Assembly (NCBI GenBank): GCA_019912845.1
Contig: JAIOHU010000137.1
Location: 92,730-156,729, forward strand
Direction of reading: 5' to 3'
DNA length: 64,000 nucleotides
DNA from: a bacterium
GTDB lineage: Bacteria > Electryoneota > Electryoneia > Electryoneales > Electryoneaceae
The notes beneath the pieces were generated by a model. That model did no database searches and was not told the DNA's origin. It was given only the letters and a program-made list of their open reading frames with translations. Both the position numbers and the translations under genes were made by a program. The stretch's first letter is position 1. The number at the start of each line of letters is the position of its first letter. Of this stretch, positions 9,481 to 18,283 are shown piece after piece.

Positions 9481-10109
9481 CGTCCACCCTTCGGGTCTTT
9501 TTCGATTCCTTCCAACACCTGCTTCCACATCCCTCTGGCTTTTACAATTCCCTCCACCAGCTCACGGACAACACCCTTGCCACCACTTGCTCGAGTAATA
9601 ATTTTCACTTCCTCCAGCACTTCAGGGTGGGCGTCTGCGGGTGCTGCAGACAGCCCGACCAGCCTTAAGACTGGCAGGTCAAACAGATCATCTCCAACAT
9701 AAAGAGTATGAAAAGCGGAAATGCCAGTTTCCTCGAGTATTTCTTCCAGGAATTGAGTTTTACTGAAATGCCCGCCTTTTATTCTTGTGATCCCGAATGG
9801 TTCGAGACGTTGACGAACCAGTTCAACCACATTGCCGGTGATCGATGCGAGCTCAATGTTACAATAATTCGCCATCACAAAACCGAATCCGTCACGCATG
9901 GAAAAGGCTTTGAAGGCGATACCTCCATCATTATAGTAGGTTGTGCCATCAGTCAGAACACCATCAATATCAAAAATCAATAGGCTGATTTTTGCCAGAT
10001 GAGCTTGAATAACCGGGTCATCAATGTAGTAAGGCAAAGCATCTCCGAGTTGGCTTATTTTTTGCATGTATAAAATACGATGATGTATATACATACTCAA
10101 GCGATTCAA
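9477..10109 (-). CDS. kdsC: 3-deoxy-D-manno-octulosonate 8-phosphate phosphatase (KdsC-like HAD)
   Basis: HAD phosphatase of Kdo synthesis. Motif I is FDIDGVLTDGT, motif II lies near ASITGN, and motif III/IV reads LYVGDDLFDLPVL. The downstream Lpt genes support KdsC over other C0-type HADs. The start is unclear. The ORF track uses a TTG at 10109; in-frame ATGs follow at 10094 and 10067. A strong GGGAGGAG site sits just upstream, but it is best spaced for an out-of-frame ATG (10117) that opens a three-codon mini-ORF whose TGA overlaps the TTG. Any coupling role is inference. Confidence 0.88.
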   Translation of the reverse strand: MNRLSMYIHHRILYMQKISQLGDALPYYIDDPVIQAHLAKISLLIFDIDGVLTDGTTYYNDGGIAFKAFSMRDGFGFVMANYCNIELASITGNVVELVRQRLEPFGITRIKGGHFSKTQFLEEILEETGISAFHTLYVGDDLFDLPVLRLVGLSAAPADAHPEVLEEVKIITRASGGKGVVRELVEGIVKARGMWKQVLEGIEKDPKGGR

Positions 10110-10132
10110 AGGATCATTCCTTGTCTCCTCCC
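10106..10132 (-). promoter_or_regulatory. strong Shine-Dalgarno with three-codon mini-ORF before kdsC
   Basis: On the minus strand a GGGAGGAGA site is followed after seven bases by ATG ATC CTT TGA. The TGA overlaps the TTG used as the kdsC start (TTGA). The arrangement would let ribosomes terminate and restart at kdsC. It may also mean simply that translation starts further in at ATG 10094 or 10067. Confidence 0.4.
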
Positions 10133-10287
10133 GAAACTCAACACATTTTTCGGTAAATTTGAGTAATGGAGCTCGATTTATGGAATACGCTCCAATCTAT
10201 GAGTCTTGCCATTTTGGCAGAAACCTTATGAATGTCTGTCAGAAATGCTGGCAAAGAGATTACAAGTAACAATCAACAGGATAACTC

Positions 10288-11841
10288 ATGAATAACATTC
10301 CCACAGGAACACCTACTCCAAACCCAGAAAATATACGTAAAGAAGTAGAAGACTTTCTGAATGACAAATATGGATCAAAAGTTGTGATGTCGGAAGTTGA
10401 GGTTCTCGGCCAAAAGGAATCGAGCACAACCCCAAAGGATGGAGGGGAAACACCCGATTTCTCCATGACTCCCGAAGAACTTGAGAGCTATTTACTGAAA
10501 TATGTTGTGCGTCAGGAAGATGCTGTTGAAATCCTTGCCACAAAAATCGCCACTCATTTTAATCGAATGCGTTGGGAACGTGAGGCTGGTGCAAAACTCG
10601 AACGTATCCCTGGACAGATTAAACCGAATATTCTCATGATTGGTCCAACGGGCGTCGGGAAAACATACCTGGTTCGATTGATTGCAGAAAAAGTCGGCGT
10701 GCCTTTTGTTAAGGGTGATGCGACCAAGTTCAGTGAAACCGGCTATGTCGGTGGGGATGTCGAAGATATGATCCGCGACCTTGTAAAGGCGGCGGATGGA
10801 GACATTGAAAAAGCTGAATATGGTATCGTCTACATCGATGAAATCGATAAAATTGCTGCCAGTGGTAGTCTGGTCGGCCCCGATGTCAGTAGAACTGGTG
10901 TGCAACGTAACCTGCTCAAACTGATGGAAGAGACTGAAGTAGAATTACGTGTGCCTCATGATCTCGCCAGCCAGATGGAAGCCGTTATGGAGACCCAGCG
11001 AAGTGGTAAAGCGCCACAGAAAAAAATAAATACGCGAAATATCCTGTTTATTGTTTCTGGAGCATTCCAGGGTTTAGATAAAATTGTCAGTCGTCGGCTG
11101 AACAAACAACCACTGGGATTCGAAAGTTCAGATAGACAGTTTGGCTTGAATGACAGGGATCTCATGGAGGAGATACGAACAGAAGATCTCCTGCAGTATG
11201 GTTTTGAATCTGAATTTATTGGCAGACTTCCTGTACTCGCAAAATTGAATGAGCTGGACGAGGACGGACTATTTGAAATCCTCTCCAATCCTCACAATGC
11301 AGTCATTCAAGGTAAAATTCGAGATTTTAAGGCGTACGGCATCGATCTTGAAATCACTGAGGAGGCGATGCGTACACTTGCAGCACAGGCATATAAGGAA
11401 AAAACTGGAGCACGTGGGCTGACTCGTGTTGTTGAAAAAGCGTTAATAACCTTTGAAAAACGATTACCCTCAAGCGATGTGACTCGTCTGCGTTTTACAA
11501 AAGATATGCTGGATGATGCACAAACCGCCTGCAAAGAATTGATTGTCCGTTTTTCGCTTGATGATGCAGTTGAACGTTTTCGTGAGTTAAATGGTATTAC
11601 CCTGCATGTATCCCCCGCAGCAAAACGGTGGCTTCAGGAAAACGCTCCATCTGGAGAGAAAATCGGCGATTTCATGCTAAGCCGTCTGGAGGGCAACGAA
11701 CACGGCTTCCGTTTGATCAATAAGGATGACTTGCAGGTGACAGTCAACTTCCTGCAGAATCCACGAGAGTATATCGAAAAGCTGATAAAACGATCTTATC
11801 AAAACAGAGATCAATCCAAAGACGAATCAGCCGAAGAATAG
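10288..11841 (+). CDS. ClpX-like AAA+ unfoldase lacking the zinc-binding domain
   Basis: 517 residues. Walker A GPTGVGKT lies near residue 119, the pore loop GYVG near 152, Walker B VYIDEIDKI near 181, then sensor and arginine-finger regions (EFIGRLPVLAKL) and the C-terminal ClpX small domain (EKTGARGLTRVVEKAL). An LGF motif (QPLGFESS) stands where ClpX has its IGF ClpP-docking loop, so partnership with ClpP is plausible. The first 60 residues are unlike the four-Cys ClpX zinc domain and contain no cysteine. The C-terminus extends about 90 residues beyond the usual end. It is a lone gene, divergent from kdsC. Likely a second ClpX paralogue, but it could be the only one in the genome. Confidence 0.85.
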   Translation: MNNIPTGTPTPNPENIRKEVEDFLNDKYGSKVVMSEVEVLGQKESSTTPKDGGETPDFSMTPEELESYLLKYVVRQEDAVEILATKIATHFNRMRWEREAGAKLERIPGQIKPNILMIGPTGVGKTYLVRLIAEKVGVPFVKGDATKFSETGYVGGDVEDMIRDLVKAADGDIEKAEYGIVYIDEIDKIAASGSLVGPDVSRTGVQRNLLKLMEETEVELRVPHDLASQMEAVMETQRSGKAPQKKINTRNILFIVSGAFQGLDKIVSRRLNKQPLGFESSDRQFGLNDRDLMEEIRTEDLLQYGFESEFIGRLPVLAKLNELDEDGLFEILSNPHNAVIQGKIRDFKAYGIDLEITEEAMRTLAAQAYKEKTGARGLTRVVEKALITFEKRLPSSDVTRLRFTKDMLDDAQTACKELIVRFSLDDAVERFRELNGITLHVSPAAKRWLQENAPSGEKIGDFMLSRLEGNEHGFRLINKDDLQVTVNFLQNPREYIEKLIKRSYQNRDQSKDESAEE

Positions 11842-11864
11842 GTCCAAGTAGCTTGGTTCACTTG

Positions 11865-11960
11865 GAATAACTGATTGGCCCTGGATTTATCCAGGGTCTA
11901 ATGAGTCCGTTGCTTGAGTTAGTAGACATTGGACAAGTCCAATGCCAACAGGCAAGCGTA
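11865..11960 (+). repeat. structured intergenic repeat A, copy 2
   Basis: The core is shared with copies 1 and 3: a perfect CCCTGGATttATCCAGGG palindrome, a GTCTAAT linker and CATTGGACaaGTCCAATG. The outer stem of the other copies is not conserved here; only short flanking complementarity remains (CTGATTGGC against GCCAACAG). It lies between the convergent clpX-like and TonB-receptor genes, where the hairpins could end transcription, although no U-tract follows. Confidence 0.75.
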
Positions 11961-11971
11961 TTAGTCATCCA

Positions 11972-14206
11972 CTAAAAATACACCCTGTAAATCAACTTGA
12001 TGTTTCGTCCCGGTTCGGGCATCACGACCTTGATTCGTGAAAGATGACTGCGATAAGGACTATCTGTTAGATTCTCGGATGCCAAGACAATACTGTGAAG
12101 CATTCCATACCAGATATGTTGATATTGCAGGGTAACATCCAGGCGCAGCCAACCAGCGGTGGGAGTTTCAAATTCGCCCAGACGGTTCTGTTGGCTGGCA
12201 CCCAGCAACTCCATGGTTGTAGACCACCCATTAACATTGAACGTGGATCCCAGTTTTCCAGAGAGTGGTGGTATCTGCGGAAGCGGAGTTCCTGTCTCTA
12301 CTAATTCACCTTGTACATAACTACCAGAAGTAAAGAGACTCCAGGCGTCAGTTACCTGCAGGTCAACGGAGAGTTCACCGCCGAACATAACTGCATCCAG
12401 ACCTTTATATCGGTATTCGTAAAGATCAGCACGTCTCGAACTGAATTTCCCTGTGTTTTGTGGGAAAATGTAACCATTGATGTAATTGACAAATATCGCT
12501 GAACGTGCGTTGGTACGTGTGCCATGAATTCTTAGATATACTTCGCTTCCTGCTCCTGTTTCAGGACTTAGAACAGGGTTACCTTTTTCATAAGAATACG
12601 CCGCCAGATGCGGACCCAGGCTGAACAACTCCTCTACACCTGGTGGACGGAATGTTCGGGTAAAATTAACTCCTAGACGGTGTATCCGGTCGATATAATA
12701 TTCGCCAGCAATTGATCCTGACCAACCTGAGAAATTGCGATCTTCAATATTTCCATTCAAGGTTCTGCTGAAATATTGTTCATCAGGGGTGATATTTTTA
12801 AGCTCTACACGAGCCGCGGCGTTAATGTGAAAACGTGACCATTCCCGTCTTTCATACAAAAAAACGGACGATTGAGTCTCGTTTGTCGAAGGGGTAAAGG
12901 TTAATCCACCTGTTGCGTAATCACGTGTTCGAATTTCTACTCCAATGACACCACGTGAGAACCCCAAATGGGGAGCCGTATGCAACTGCACTCCCAACTG
13001 ATGCGAGAGTACACCAAACTCCATACCCAGTGAGCCACTGGATTCAAACTCAGCGTGATAATAACGAGCAAAGGAATAATCAATATCAACATGTTTGAGA
13101 TAGGATTGTGAAAAATATCGACGCGAAATGAAAGCAACATTTTGACGTTCCATCTGAATATCAATGCCGTTCGGATGCGCACCAACAAACCCGCCTGGTA
13201 TACCATATTCAGTGTTGTATCCAGAAACAGCAATCCCAGCGTACCCCCATTCAGGTAGATAGCTCACGCCCATCGATCCATTCAGTGTGGTGATAGAGGT
13301 GTTGTCCAGCTTGCCTTCAGGAGTATTCATGTCTGAAGCGACACGTAAGCTCCCGTCAACCCTCAACGCAAAATCACCAGCAGGAACAATAAGTTCACCA
13401 CCACCACTTAACCCGGAATTAACACTTTCACCCTCAAGGGTAGCTCTTCCCTGAGCACGGTGTGGAGGGTTGGTTACAATGGCATCGCGTTTCACATTAA
13501 CCACTCCACCCAATGCTCCAGAACCATATACGAAGGTTTCAGGACCACGAATCACTTCGATCTCACCTGCAGTCATTGGGTCGATTGCAACAGCGTGATC
13601 CGCAGAAGTCGAAGAGAGGTCGCCAGTAGGTCTTCCATCCTCCACAATTAACAACCTGTCTCCTCCGAGACCTCGAAGCACTGGTCGAGCTGGAGCGGGT
13701 CCCATACTACGCTGTGAAATTCCTGCCTCCTCGCTTACTGTTTCAGCAATGGTTGTTCCCAGCTCTCTTTGTAAATCACCTCCACCGAGGTCAGTTACTG
13801 GATCGTGACGGATACCTTCATCCTGATTTTCAACACTGAATTCTACATCACGAAGTGAGAGAAGCGATGGGGTTAGCAAAATTTTTATAGAAACTGTATC
13901 GTTCTTTGAAACTTTTACCAGTTGGGAGTTTTCCCGAAATCCAAGACGAGTCGCACTCAATGTATAGTTTCCAGGAGGAATTCTATAGAGGTGAAATTCG
14001 CCATTCAAATGCGATGAGGTGCCAGCATCAATTTCGTGAAGCAACAGGTTGACCATGCCAAGCGGTTCTCCTGTTTCGGCGTGAATGACAACCCCTTCAA
14101 TAGCACCGCTCCTCGCTGTTGCTTGTGTTTTAGCAAAAGTCAGAGAAACAGAGATATGAAGAAGTAGCGTCACGTAGAGCGTAAATCCAGTAAATTTCCC
14201 AGGCAT
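11972..14206 (-). CDS. ZnuD-like TonB-dependent outer membrane receptor
   Basis: About 744 residues: signal peptide, an N-terminal carboxypeptidase-regulatory-like beta-sandwich (AIEGVVIHAETGEPLGMVNLL), a plug domain (VLRGLGGDRLLIVEDGRP, then DHAVAIDPMTAGEIEVIRGP) and a long beta-barrel ending in an aromatic residue (IYRVYF). The plug sequence with DHAV...DP...IEV.RGP resembles the ZnuD zinc-receptor subfamily more than siderophore receptors. I prefer the ATG at 14206, behind AAAAAGGG, over the TTG at 14212. The next gene upstream encodes a His- and acid-rich lipoprotein, which strengthens the metal interpretation. The metal itself is inference. Confidence 0.85.
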   Translation of the reverse strand: MPGKFTGFTLYVTLLLHISVSLTFAKTQATARSGAIEGVVIHAETGEPLGMVNLLLHEIDAGTSSHLNGEFHLYRIPPGNYTLSATRLGFRENSQLVKVSKNDTVSIKILLTPSLLSLRDVEFSVENQDEGIRHDPVTDLGGGDLQRELGTTIAETVSEEAGISQRSMGPAPARPVLRGLGGDRLLIVEDGRPTGDLSSTSADHAVAIDPMTAGEIEVIRGPETFVYGSGALGGVVNVKRDAIVTNPPHRAQGRATLEGESVNSGLSGGGELIVPAGDFALRVDGSLRVASDMNTPEGKLDNTSITTLNGSMGVSYLPEWGYAGIAVSGYNTEYGIPGGFVGAHPNGIDIQMERQNVAFISRRYFSQSYLKHVDIDYSFARYYHAEFESSGSLGMEFGVLSHQLGVQLHTAPHLGFSRGVIGVEIRTRDYATGGLTFTPSTNETQSSVFLYERREWSRFHINAAARVELKNITPDEQYFSRTLNGNIEDRNFSGWSGSIAGEYYIDRIHRLGVNFTRTFRPPGVEELFSLGPHLAAYSYEKGNPVLSPETGAGSEVYLRIHGTRTNARSAIFVNYINGYIFPQNTGKFSSRRADLYEYRYKGLDAVMFGGELSVDLQVTDAWSLFTSGSYVQGELVETGTPLPQIPPLSGKLGSTFNVNGWSTTMELLGASQQNRLGEFETPTAGWLRLDVTLQYQHIWYGMLHSIVLASENLTDSPYRSHLSRIKVVMPEPGRNIKLIYRVYF

Positions 14207-14227
14207 GGTCAACCCTTTTTAGTTGCT

Positions 14228-14698
14228 TCAGTTAACCGTAACCGGCAGACGCGGGGATATATAATCGGCGTGATTTTCATGGATCGTTATTACACGGATG
14301 TAAGTATCGCCATGCGTTAATCCAGAAAGTCTGAACTCCCAATGGTGGTCTTCAAGATGAATTTCAAGTAAAGAAGTATCTACCTCTTCCACATCGAGTT
14401 CCACCTCTTCTCTACCATCATGATCATGCTCCGGTTGAAACCACTCGTCGTCCTCCAAGTGGTAGAAAAAGACCTCTATCTCTTCTGTTGTATCACCCTC
14501 AGTAATCGTAAAACTGCCGACGACATCGTTTTCGTCACCAGATTTTACATACAAAGAATCGTTTCCCATGATTAGCAGAACACCGTCGGCTTCGAGGTGT
14601 TCATGCTCTTCACTTGAACTGGCGGGGTTGTCATCCTTTGTACAACCGATATCTAAAGCGAGCAGGATGACAAACGGCAAATATTTTAAGATTTTCAT
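14228..14698 (-). CDS. His/Asp/Glu-rich lipoprotein, probable metal binder
   Basis: 156 residues with a lipoprotein signal (FVILLALDIGC). The mature part is strongly acidic with clustered histidines (EEHEHLEADG, EHDHDGREEVE, HLEDHHWEF, HENHADY), as expected for a Zn or Cu scavenger in the outer membrane or periplasm. I do not recognise a named family. The ATG at 14698 has a GGAGATGAA site; the ORF-track start at 14746 would precede the signal peptide. It lies 21 bases upstream of the TonB receptor and is probably co-transcribed with it. Confidence 0.75.
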   Translation of the reverse strand: MKILKYLPFVILLALDIGCTKDDNPASSSEEHEHLEADGVLLIMGNDSLYVKSGDENDVVGSFTITEGDTTEEIEVFFYHLEDDEWFQPEHDHDGREEVELDVEEVDTSLLEIHLEDHHWEFRLSGLTHGDTYIRVITIHENHADYISPRLPVTVN

Positions 14699-15029
14699 TT
14701 CATCTCCAATGACTGAGTTAAAGTAAAACCAATTGAATGAACTCACTCAAACAAGCGAATTCTTCATCGTCTACACTTTTCGTCTGGCTGAAAACGTGAA
14801 TTATAATCGCGTCATCCCGGTGATGGGTTGAGCCGGGATTCAGGAAGACATTGATATTGTTGAGGTTAAAAATGATATATGTTCTATTATATCCGCAAAT
14901 CAATGTTAACTTTTTCTCAGACAGACTCGTTGGTACATAGATATATTCCATGGCAATCAGACCTGGATCACCATGAGAGAGAGTGTGTGAGTTTCACAAA
15001 AAAAGCTAAAGATTTAGTGAATACTAGAA
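14699..15029. other. intergenic region with REP-like element and AT-rich promoter candidate
   Basis: This 331-base gap holds one REP-like B element (about 14812-14848). Between it and the downstream small ORF lies an AT-rich stretch with a GATATA-N8-TATATC inverted repeat near 14875-14895 that could be an operator. No convincing gene is present; the 77-residue ORF at 14718-14951 runs through the repeat and has no ribosome site. Confidence 0.4.
14812..14848 (+). repeat. REP-like repeat B, divergent copy
   Basis: The form is GTC ATCCCGG - loop - CCGGGAT TCAGGAAG. It shares the frame GTCAT...AT-C-AGGAAG with two copies at 31.7 and 36.9 kb, but the stem is CCCGG/CCGGG instead of GCCAGC/GCTGGC. 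Both arms changed together, so pairing is kept. Coordinates are good to one or two bases. Confidence 0.6.
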
Positions 15030-15389
15030 CTAAAAACTGTAGGGAGGTGAACGTCCATTCGCAGTAATCGAAAAGATTGATTCAAGTACTTTGACTTCTA
15101 AAACAGGTGTTTGCTGTATGAAGAAATAAGGTTGAAATGGTGTGTCAAAGGGAAGGTCATGCGAAAGGGAGTATTTTAACACGGGACAAATTACCTGGCT
15201 AGGTTCATTGTCCACAACTTTAAATGTGGCGATAACTCTGTGACCATCGTACAAAGCTACCGAACCATGATTGTGGTGGAAATCAATGGTCACCACCATC
15301 ATCAGGTAGATCAAGAGGAAAAGCGTGACAGCAAAGGAGTGGTGTTTTCTGAAAGAAGTTGTCACTGATTCATCATGTTGGTTCTTCAC
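15030..15389 (-). CDS. small membrane-anchored protein with HHNH motif
   Basis: 119 residues: a basic N-terminus, one transmembrane segment (FAVTLFLLIYLMMVV, about residues 20-35), then FHHNHG directly outside the membrane and a single later Cys (SQVICPVLKY). No family recognised with confidence; small His-containing membrane proteins often sit in metal-uptake loci, and the TonB receptor and His-rich lipoprotein lie just downstream on the same strand, separated by a REP-like element. The start appears to be GTG with a weak site. It may belong to the same regulon but probably not to the same operon. Confidence 0.5.
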   Translation of the reverse strand: MKNQHDESVTTSFRKHHSFAVTLFLLIYLMMVVTIDFHHNHGSVALYDGHRVIATFKVVDNEPSQVICPVLKYSLSHDLPFDTPFQPYFFIQQTPVLEVKVLESIFSITANGRSPPYSF

Positions 15390-15774
15390 ATTCCAGTTAC
15401 TTTGAGATGCGCAAGTTTACGATTTGATTCTATTGCGATCAAGAAAAGAGAACATGTGGAGCATATCGCTTAATTCAATCCTAAAGAAATTTTGTTTCGC
15501 TTCAGTTAGAGCTCGTACCCGGAAGGAAACTGCACTGTAATATTCAATGCTCTTGTATGTTAGTAATTTAGCTATATATTTGTTTTATTGTCATTCTAAA
15601 CACCTGAAATGCTTATGCAGAGCAGATTTACCAATCTTGGATATGAGAAAAAAGAGTAAAACATTACTGCTTAATCCTTTAATTATTTTAAACATAAGAT
15701 AAAATCAAACCTGTACCGATAAAGTTATTTATTACTTGCAATAACCAGGCGACAGAATTCTTAAAGGGTGGAGC
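15390..15774. other. AT-rich intergenic region, no gene seen
   Basis: 385 bases between the divergent metal-uptake genes and the glycosyltransferase cluster. It is AT-rich with many stops in all frames. It must hold promoters for both sides, but I see no hairpin or motif strong enough to annotate. Confidence 0.5.
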
Positions 15775-16866
15775 ATGTACAAAAACAACAAAGTTGGGGT
15801 GGTTGTAACCGCGTATAACGAAGAATTGCTGCTGAGACGTACTATTGAGGAATTGCCAGCATTTGTTGATCGTATTATTGTTGTCGATGATTGCAGTACA
15901 GACAACACACCAGAAATTCTTTCCGAACTAAGTAAATCCAACCCCAAAATCATCCCTATCTATCATTCTGAAAACCGCGGTGTCGGGGGAGCTGTCAGTA
16001 GTGGATATGTCTGGTGCCGCGATCATGATATCGACGTTACGGTAGTCGTTGGTGGGGACGCCCAGATGGACCCGACTGACCTGTCGAATGTCATTGACCC
16101 GGTAATTGATGGCAGGGCTGATTTCGCCAAAGGGAACAGGCTCTGCGACCAGAAAGCCCGGGAAGTGATTCCGAAGATACGATTTATTGGTAACTTAATC
16201 TTATCGTACCTTACCAAGATTGTCAGTGGATACTGGCATGTCACAGACTCCCAGACCAGTTACACCGCTATCAGCAAACAGGCGTTGCAGCAACTGCCTC
16301 TGGAGGACATCTATCCTCGCTACGGTATGCCCAACGACTTCCTTGTTACCCTGAACATCAACAATATGCGCGTGATAGATGTGCCAGTAAAACCGGTTTA
16401 TGGCAACGGCGAAAAAAGCGGGCTTATTGTTGGTAAGGTCTTGTTTTCCATCTTTTTTCTGCTCTGCAGGTTGTTTGTTAAACGGATGGTTCAAAAATAT
16501 GTTCTGCGTGATTTTCATCCATTAGTCATGCTCTATCTGTTTGGTGCTGTTTTGATGCTTCTGGATTTAGGATTCCTGGGACGATTTGCTTATCACTTCA
16601 TTTTCCTTCACGAGAATCCGCAAATAACGCTTATCGCAATTTTATTCTGTTCAATCATCGGTATACAATCACTCCTGTTTGCTATGGTTTTCGATATGCA
16701 GGCAAACCGCACCCTTAATGCCAACCAGACGATGAGACCTGGTATAATGGACGAATCTCTGATAGCTGAAAGACAAGCAACTCAATTGCTCTCCAAACAG
16801 GATGAAGAAACGTTTCAGATTGCTAAAAAGAACGGCACGAACAAACGAGTGTCAGAAGCAGCTTGA
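15775..16866 (+). CDS. family 2 glycosyltransferase (DPM1/GtrB-like) with C-terminal membrane segments
   Basis: 363 residues. The GT-A domain begins VVVTAYNEELLLRRTI, with VVDDCSTDNTPEI and a GGDAQMDPTDL acidic site. After about residue 230 two hydrophobic helices follow (LVMLYLFGAVLMLLDLGFLG and a second near 290), then a polar tail. Such enzymes usually charge undecaprenyl phosphate with a sugar on the cytoplasmic face. The RBS is GGGTGGAG. It heads a three-gene cluster with a flippase and a GT39-like transferase, suggesting lipid-linked sugar transfer to a surface glycan or protein. The sugar is unknown. Confidence 0.85.
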   Translation: MYKNNKVGVVVTAYNEELLLRRTIEELPAFVDRIIVVDDCSTDNTPEILSELSKSNPKIIPIYHSENRGVGGAVSSGYVWCRDHDIDVTVVVGGDAQMDPTDLSNVIDPVIDGRADFAKGNRLCDQKAREVIPKIRFIGNLILSYLTKIVSGYWHVTDSQTSYTAISKQALQQLPLEDIYPRYGMPNDFLVTLNINNMRVIDVPVKPVYGNGEKSGLIVGKVLFSIFFLLCRLFVKRMVQKYVLRDFHPLVMLYLFGAVLMLLDLGFLGRFAYHFIFLHENPQITLIAILFCSIIGIQSLLFAMVFDMQANRTLNANQTMRPGIMDESLIAERQATQLLSKQDEETFQIAKKNGTNKRVSEAA

Positions 16867-16969
16867 ATTTACCCGCTATCCAGTTGCAGAAAAAATCTGA
16901 TGACTACTGAACCGCGTCGATATATAAAAATAGACCTTCACGTCCATTTTATGTTTCAGGGGGAGTCGA

Positions 16970-18283
16970 TTGTCGCTGGGACGATCTTTTAATGAAAATG
17001 TGGTTTGGAATTTTGCCAGTGTTGGTATCATGGCGATATCCGGTGTTGTTGTAAACTGGATCATCGCTCGCTATATCAGCGCTGAAGCGCTGGGCGTCTA
17101 CAACCAGGTTTTTGCCATCTACCTTCTTCTGTCTCAATTTGCTGTCGGGGGAGTCCACCTGTCGGTCTTGAAACATATTTCATATCGACAAGATGATCGG
17201 GAACGTAATTCAGAGATCGCGACAAACGGTCTATTTCTGAGCTTTGTACTGTCCTGTGTATTTGCGTTTCTTGCGTTTCAATTCAGAGACTTTGCCGGCT
17301 TGGTTTTGAATAGCGATGCGGTGGCTACCGGAATTGTTTTTATTGTCCCCGGACTGGTCGTTTTCTCTCTAAATAAGGTGATGCTGAACATTCTGAATGG
17401 GTGTAATCAGATGCGTTCCTATGCCATCTTTCAGGCATCACGTTACCTGATAATCGTCCTTTTCGTGGTACTTATCACTGTCGGGCATTACCCCACTGCA
17501 ATCCTTCCAATAGCGTTGACAGCATCCGAACTGATCCTGTTCCTGTTTCTTTTTCCGTTTGTTCATTTTTATTCAACAAAGTTCAACATCAATGCTATCA
17601 GGCTTAACTGGCTGATCGACCATTTTCAATTTGGCGTAAAAGGGTTCCTCAGTGGTGCTTTGCTCACGGTGAACAACTGGATTCCAATCCTGATCTTGGG
17701 CATTTTTCTTTCGGACAGCGAGGTTGGAGTTTTCAGTTTCGCTTTTACATTGGCAGTCGGTTTTCATAGCCTGGGTGAAGTCTTTCGTCGAAATGTCGAT
17801 CCTTTATTGGGGAAAAATTTTGCTGCAAAAAACGCAGTCTACATCGAACAGATAGCACCAAAATTACAGAGGCAGGTTTTTTTGCTGTTGGGAGTAATTG
17901 GTTTAGCTGCGACTGTATGTTATCCAGTACTTCTGAAGTGGTTTGTCGGGAATCCTGCGTATGACAAGAGCTGGAGCATTTTTATCATATTGATGGCAGG
18001 GGTTGTGATTTCCGCGCCAACCAAACCTTTTGTAGGAATATTATTGCAACGAGGGCATCCTGCTCTTCATACGACGATGGTTTTTATTCTCGTTTTACTC
18101 AATGTCAGTGGCAATATTATTCTTATACCACTTCTGGGTATGAATGGAGCTGCGTTGGCAGCTTCGTTCGCATGGATGATGGAAGTCGTGCTGCTGATCT
18201 ATTTTTCCGCACGTTTTTGTGATATTCGACTTGACCGCTTTCTTCGCTTTAGTTCACCAGTAAGGAATTCCAATGAAGCATAA
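16970..18283 (+). CDS. polysaccharide flippase (Wzx-like, MOP superfamily)
   Basis: 437 residues, almost entirely hydrophobic with about 12 predicted membrane helices and the MOP-type beginning (NVVWNFASVGIMAISGVVVNW, then GVYNQVFAIYLLLSQFAVGG). It likely flips a lipid-linked oligosaccharide across the inner membrane. The start is TTG (16970) after an AGGGGGAG site; no ATG fits near the N-terminus. Its end overlaps the next gene by 11 bases, so the two are coupled. Confidence 0.85.
   Translation: MSLGRSFNENVVWNFASVGIMAISGVVVNWIIARYISAEALGVYNQVFAIYLLLSQFAVGGVHLSVLKHISYRQDDRERNSEIATNGLFLSFVLSCVFAFLAFQFRDFAGLVLNSDAVATGIVFIVPGLVVFSLNKVMLNILNGCNQMRSYAIFQASRYLIIVLFVVLITVGHYPTAILPIALTASELILFLFLFPFVHFYSTKFNINAIRLNWLIDHFQFGVKGFLSGALLTVNNWIPILILGIFLSDSEVGVFSFAFTLAVGFHSLGEVFRRNVDPLLGKNFAAKNAVYIEQIAPKLQRQVFLLLGVIGLAATVCYPVLLKWFVGNPAYDKSWSIFIILMAGVVISAPTKPFVGILLQRGHPALHTTMVFILVLLNVSGNIILIPLLGMNGAALAASFAWMMEVVLLIYFSARFCDIRLDRFLRFSSPVRNSNEA

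Noticed and set aside
14718-14951. 77-residue minus-strand ORF
   Set aside because: Runs through the REP-like element and has no Shine-Dalgarno; most likely chance.
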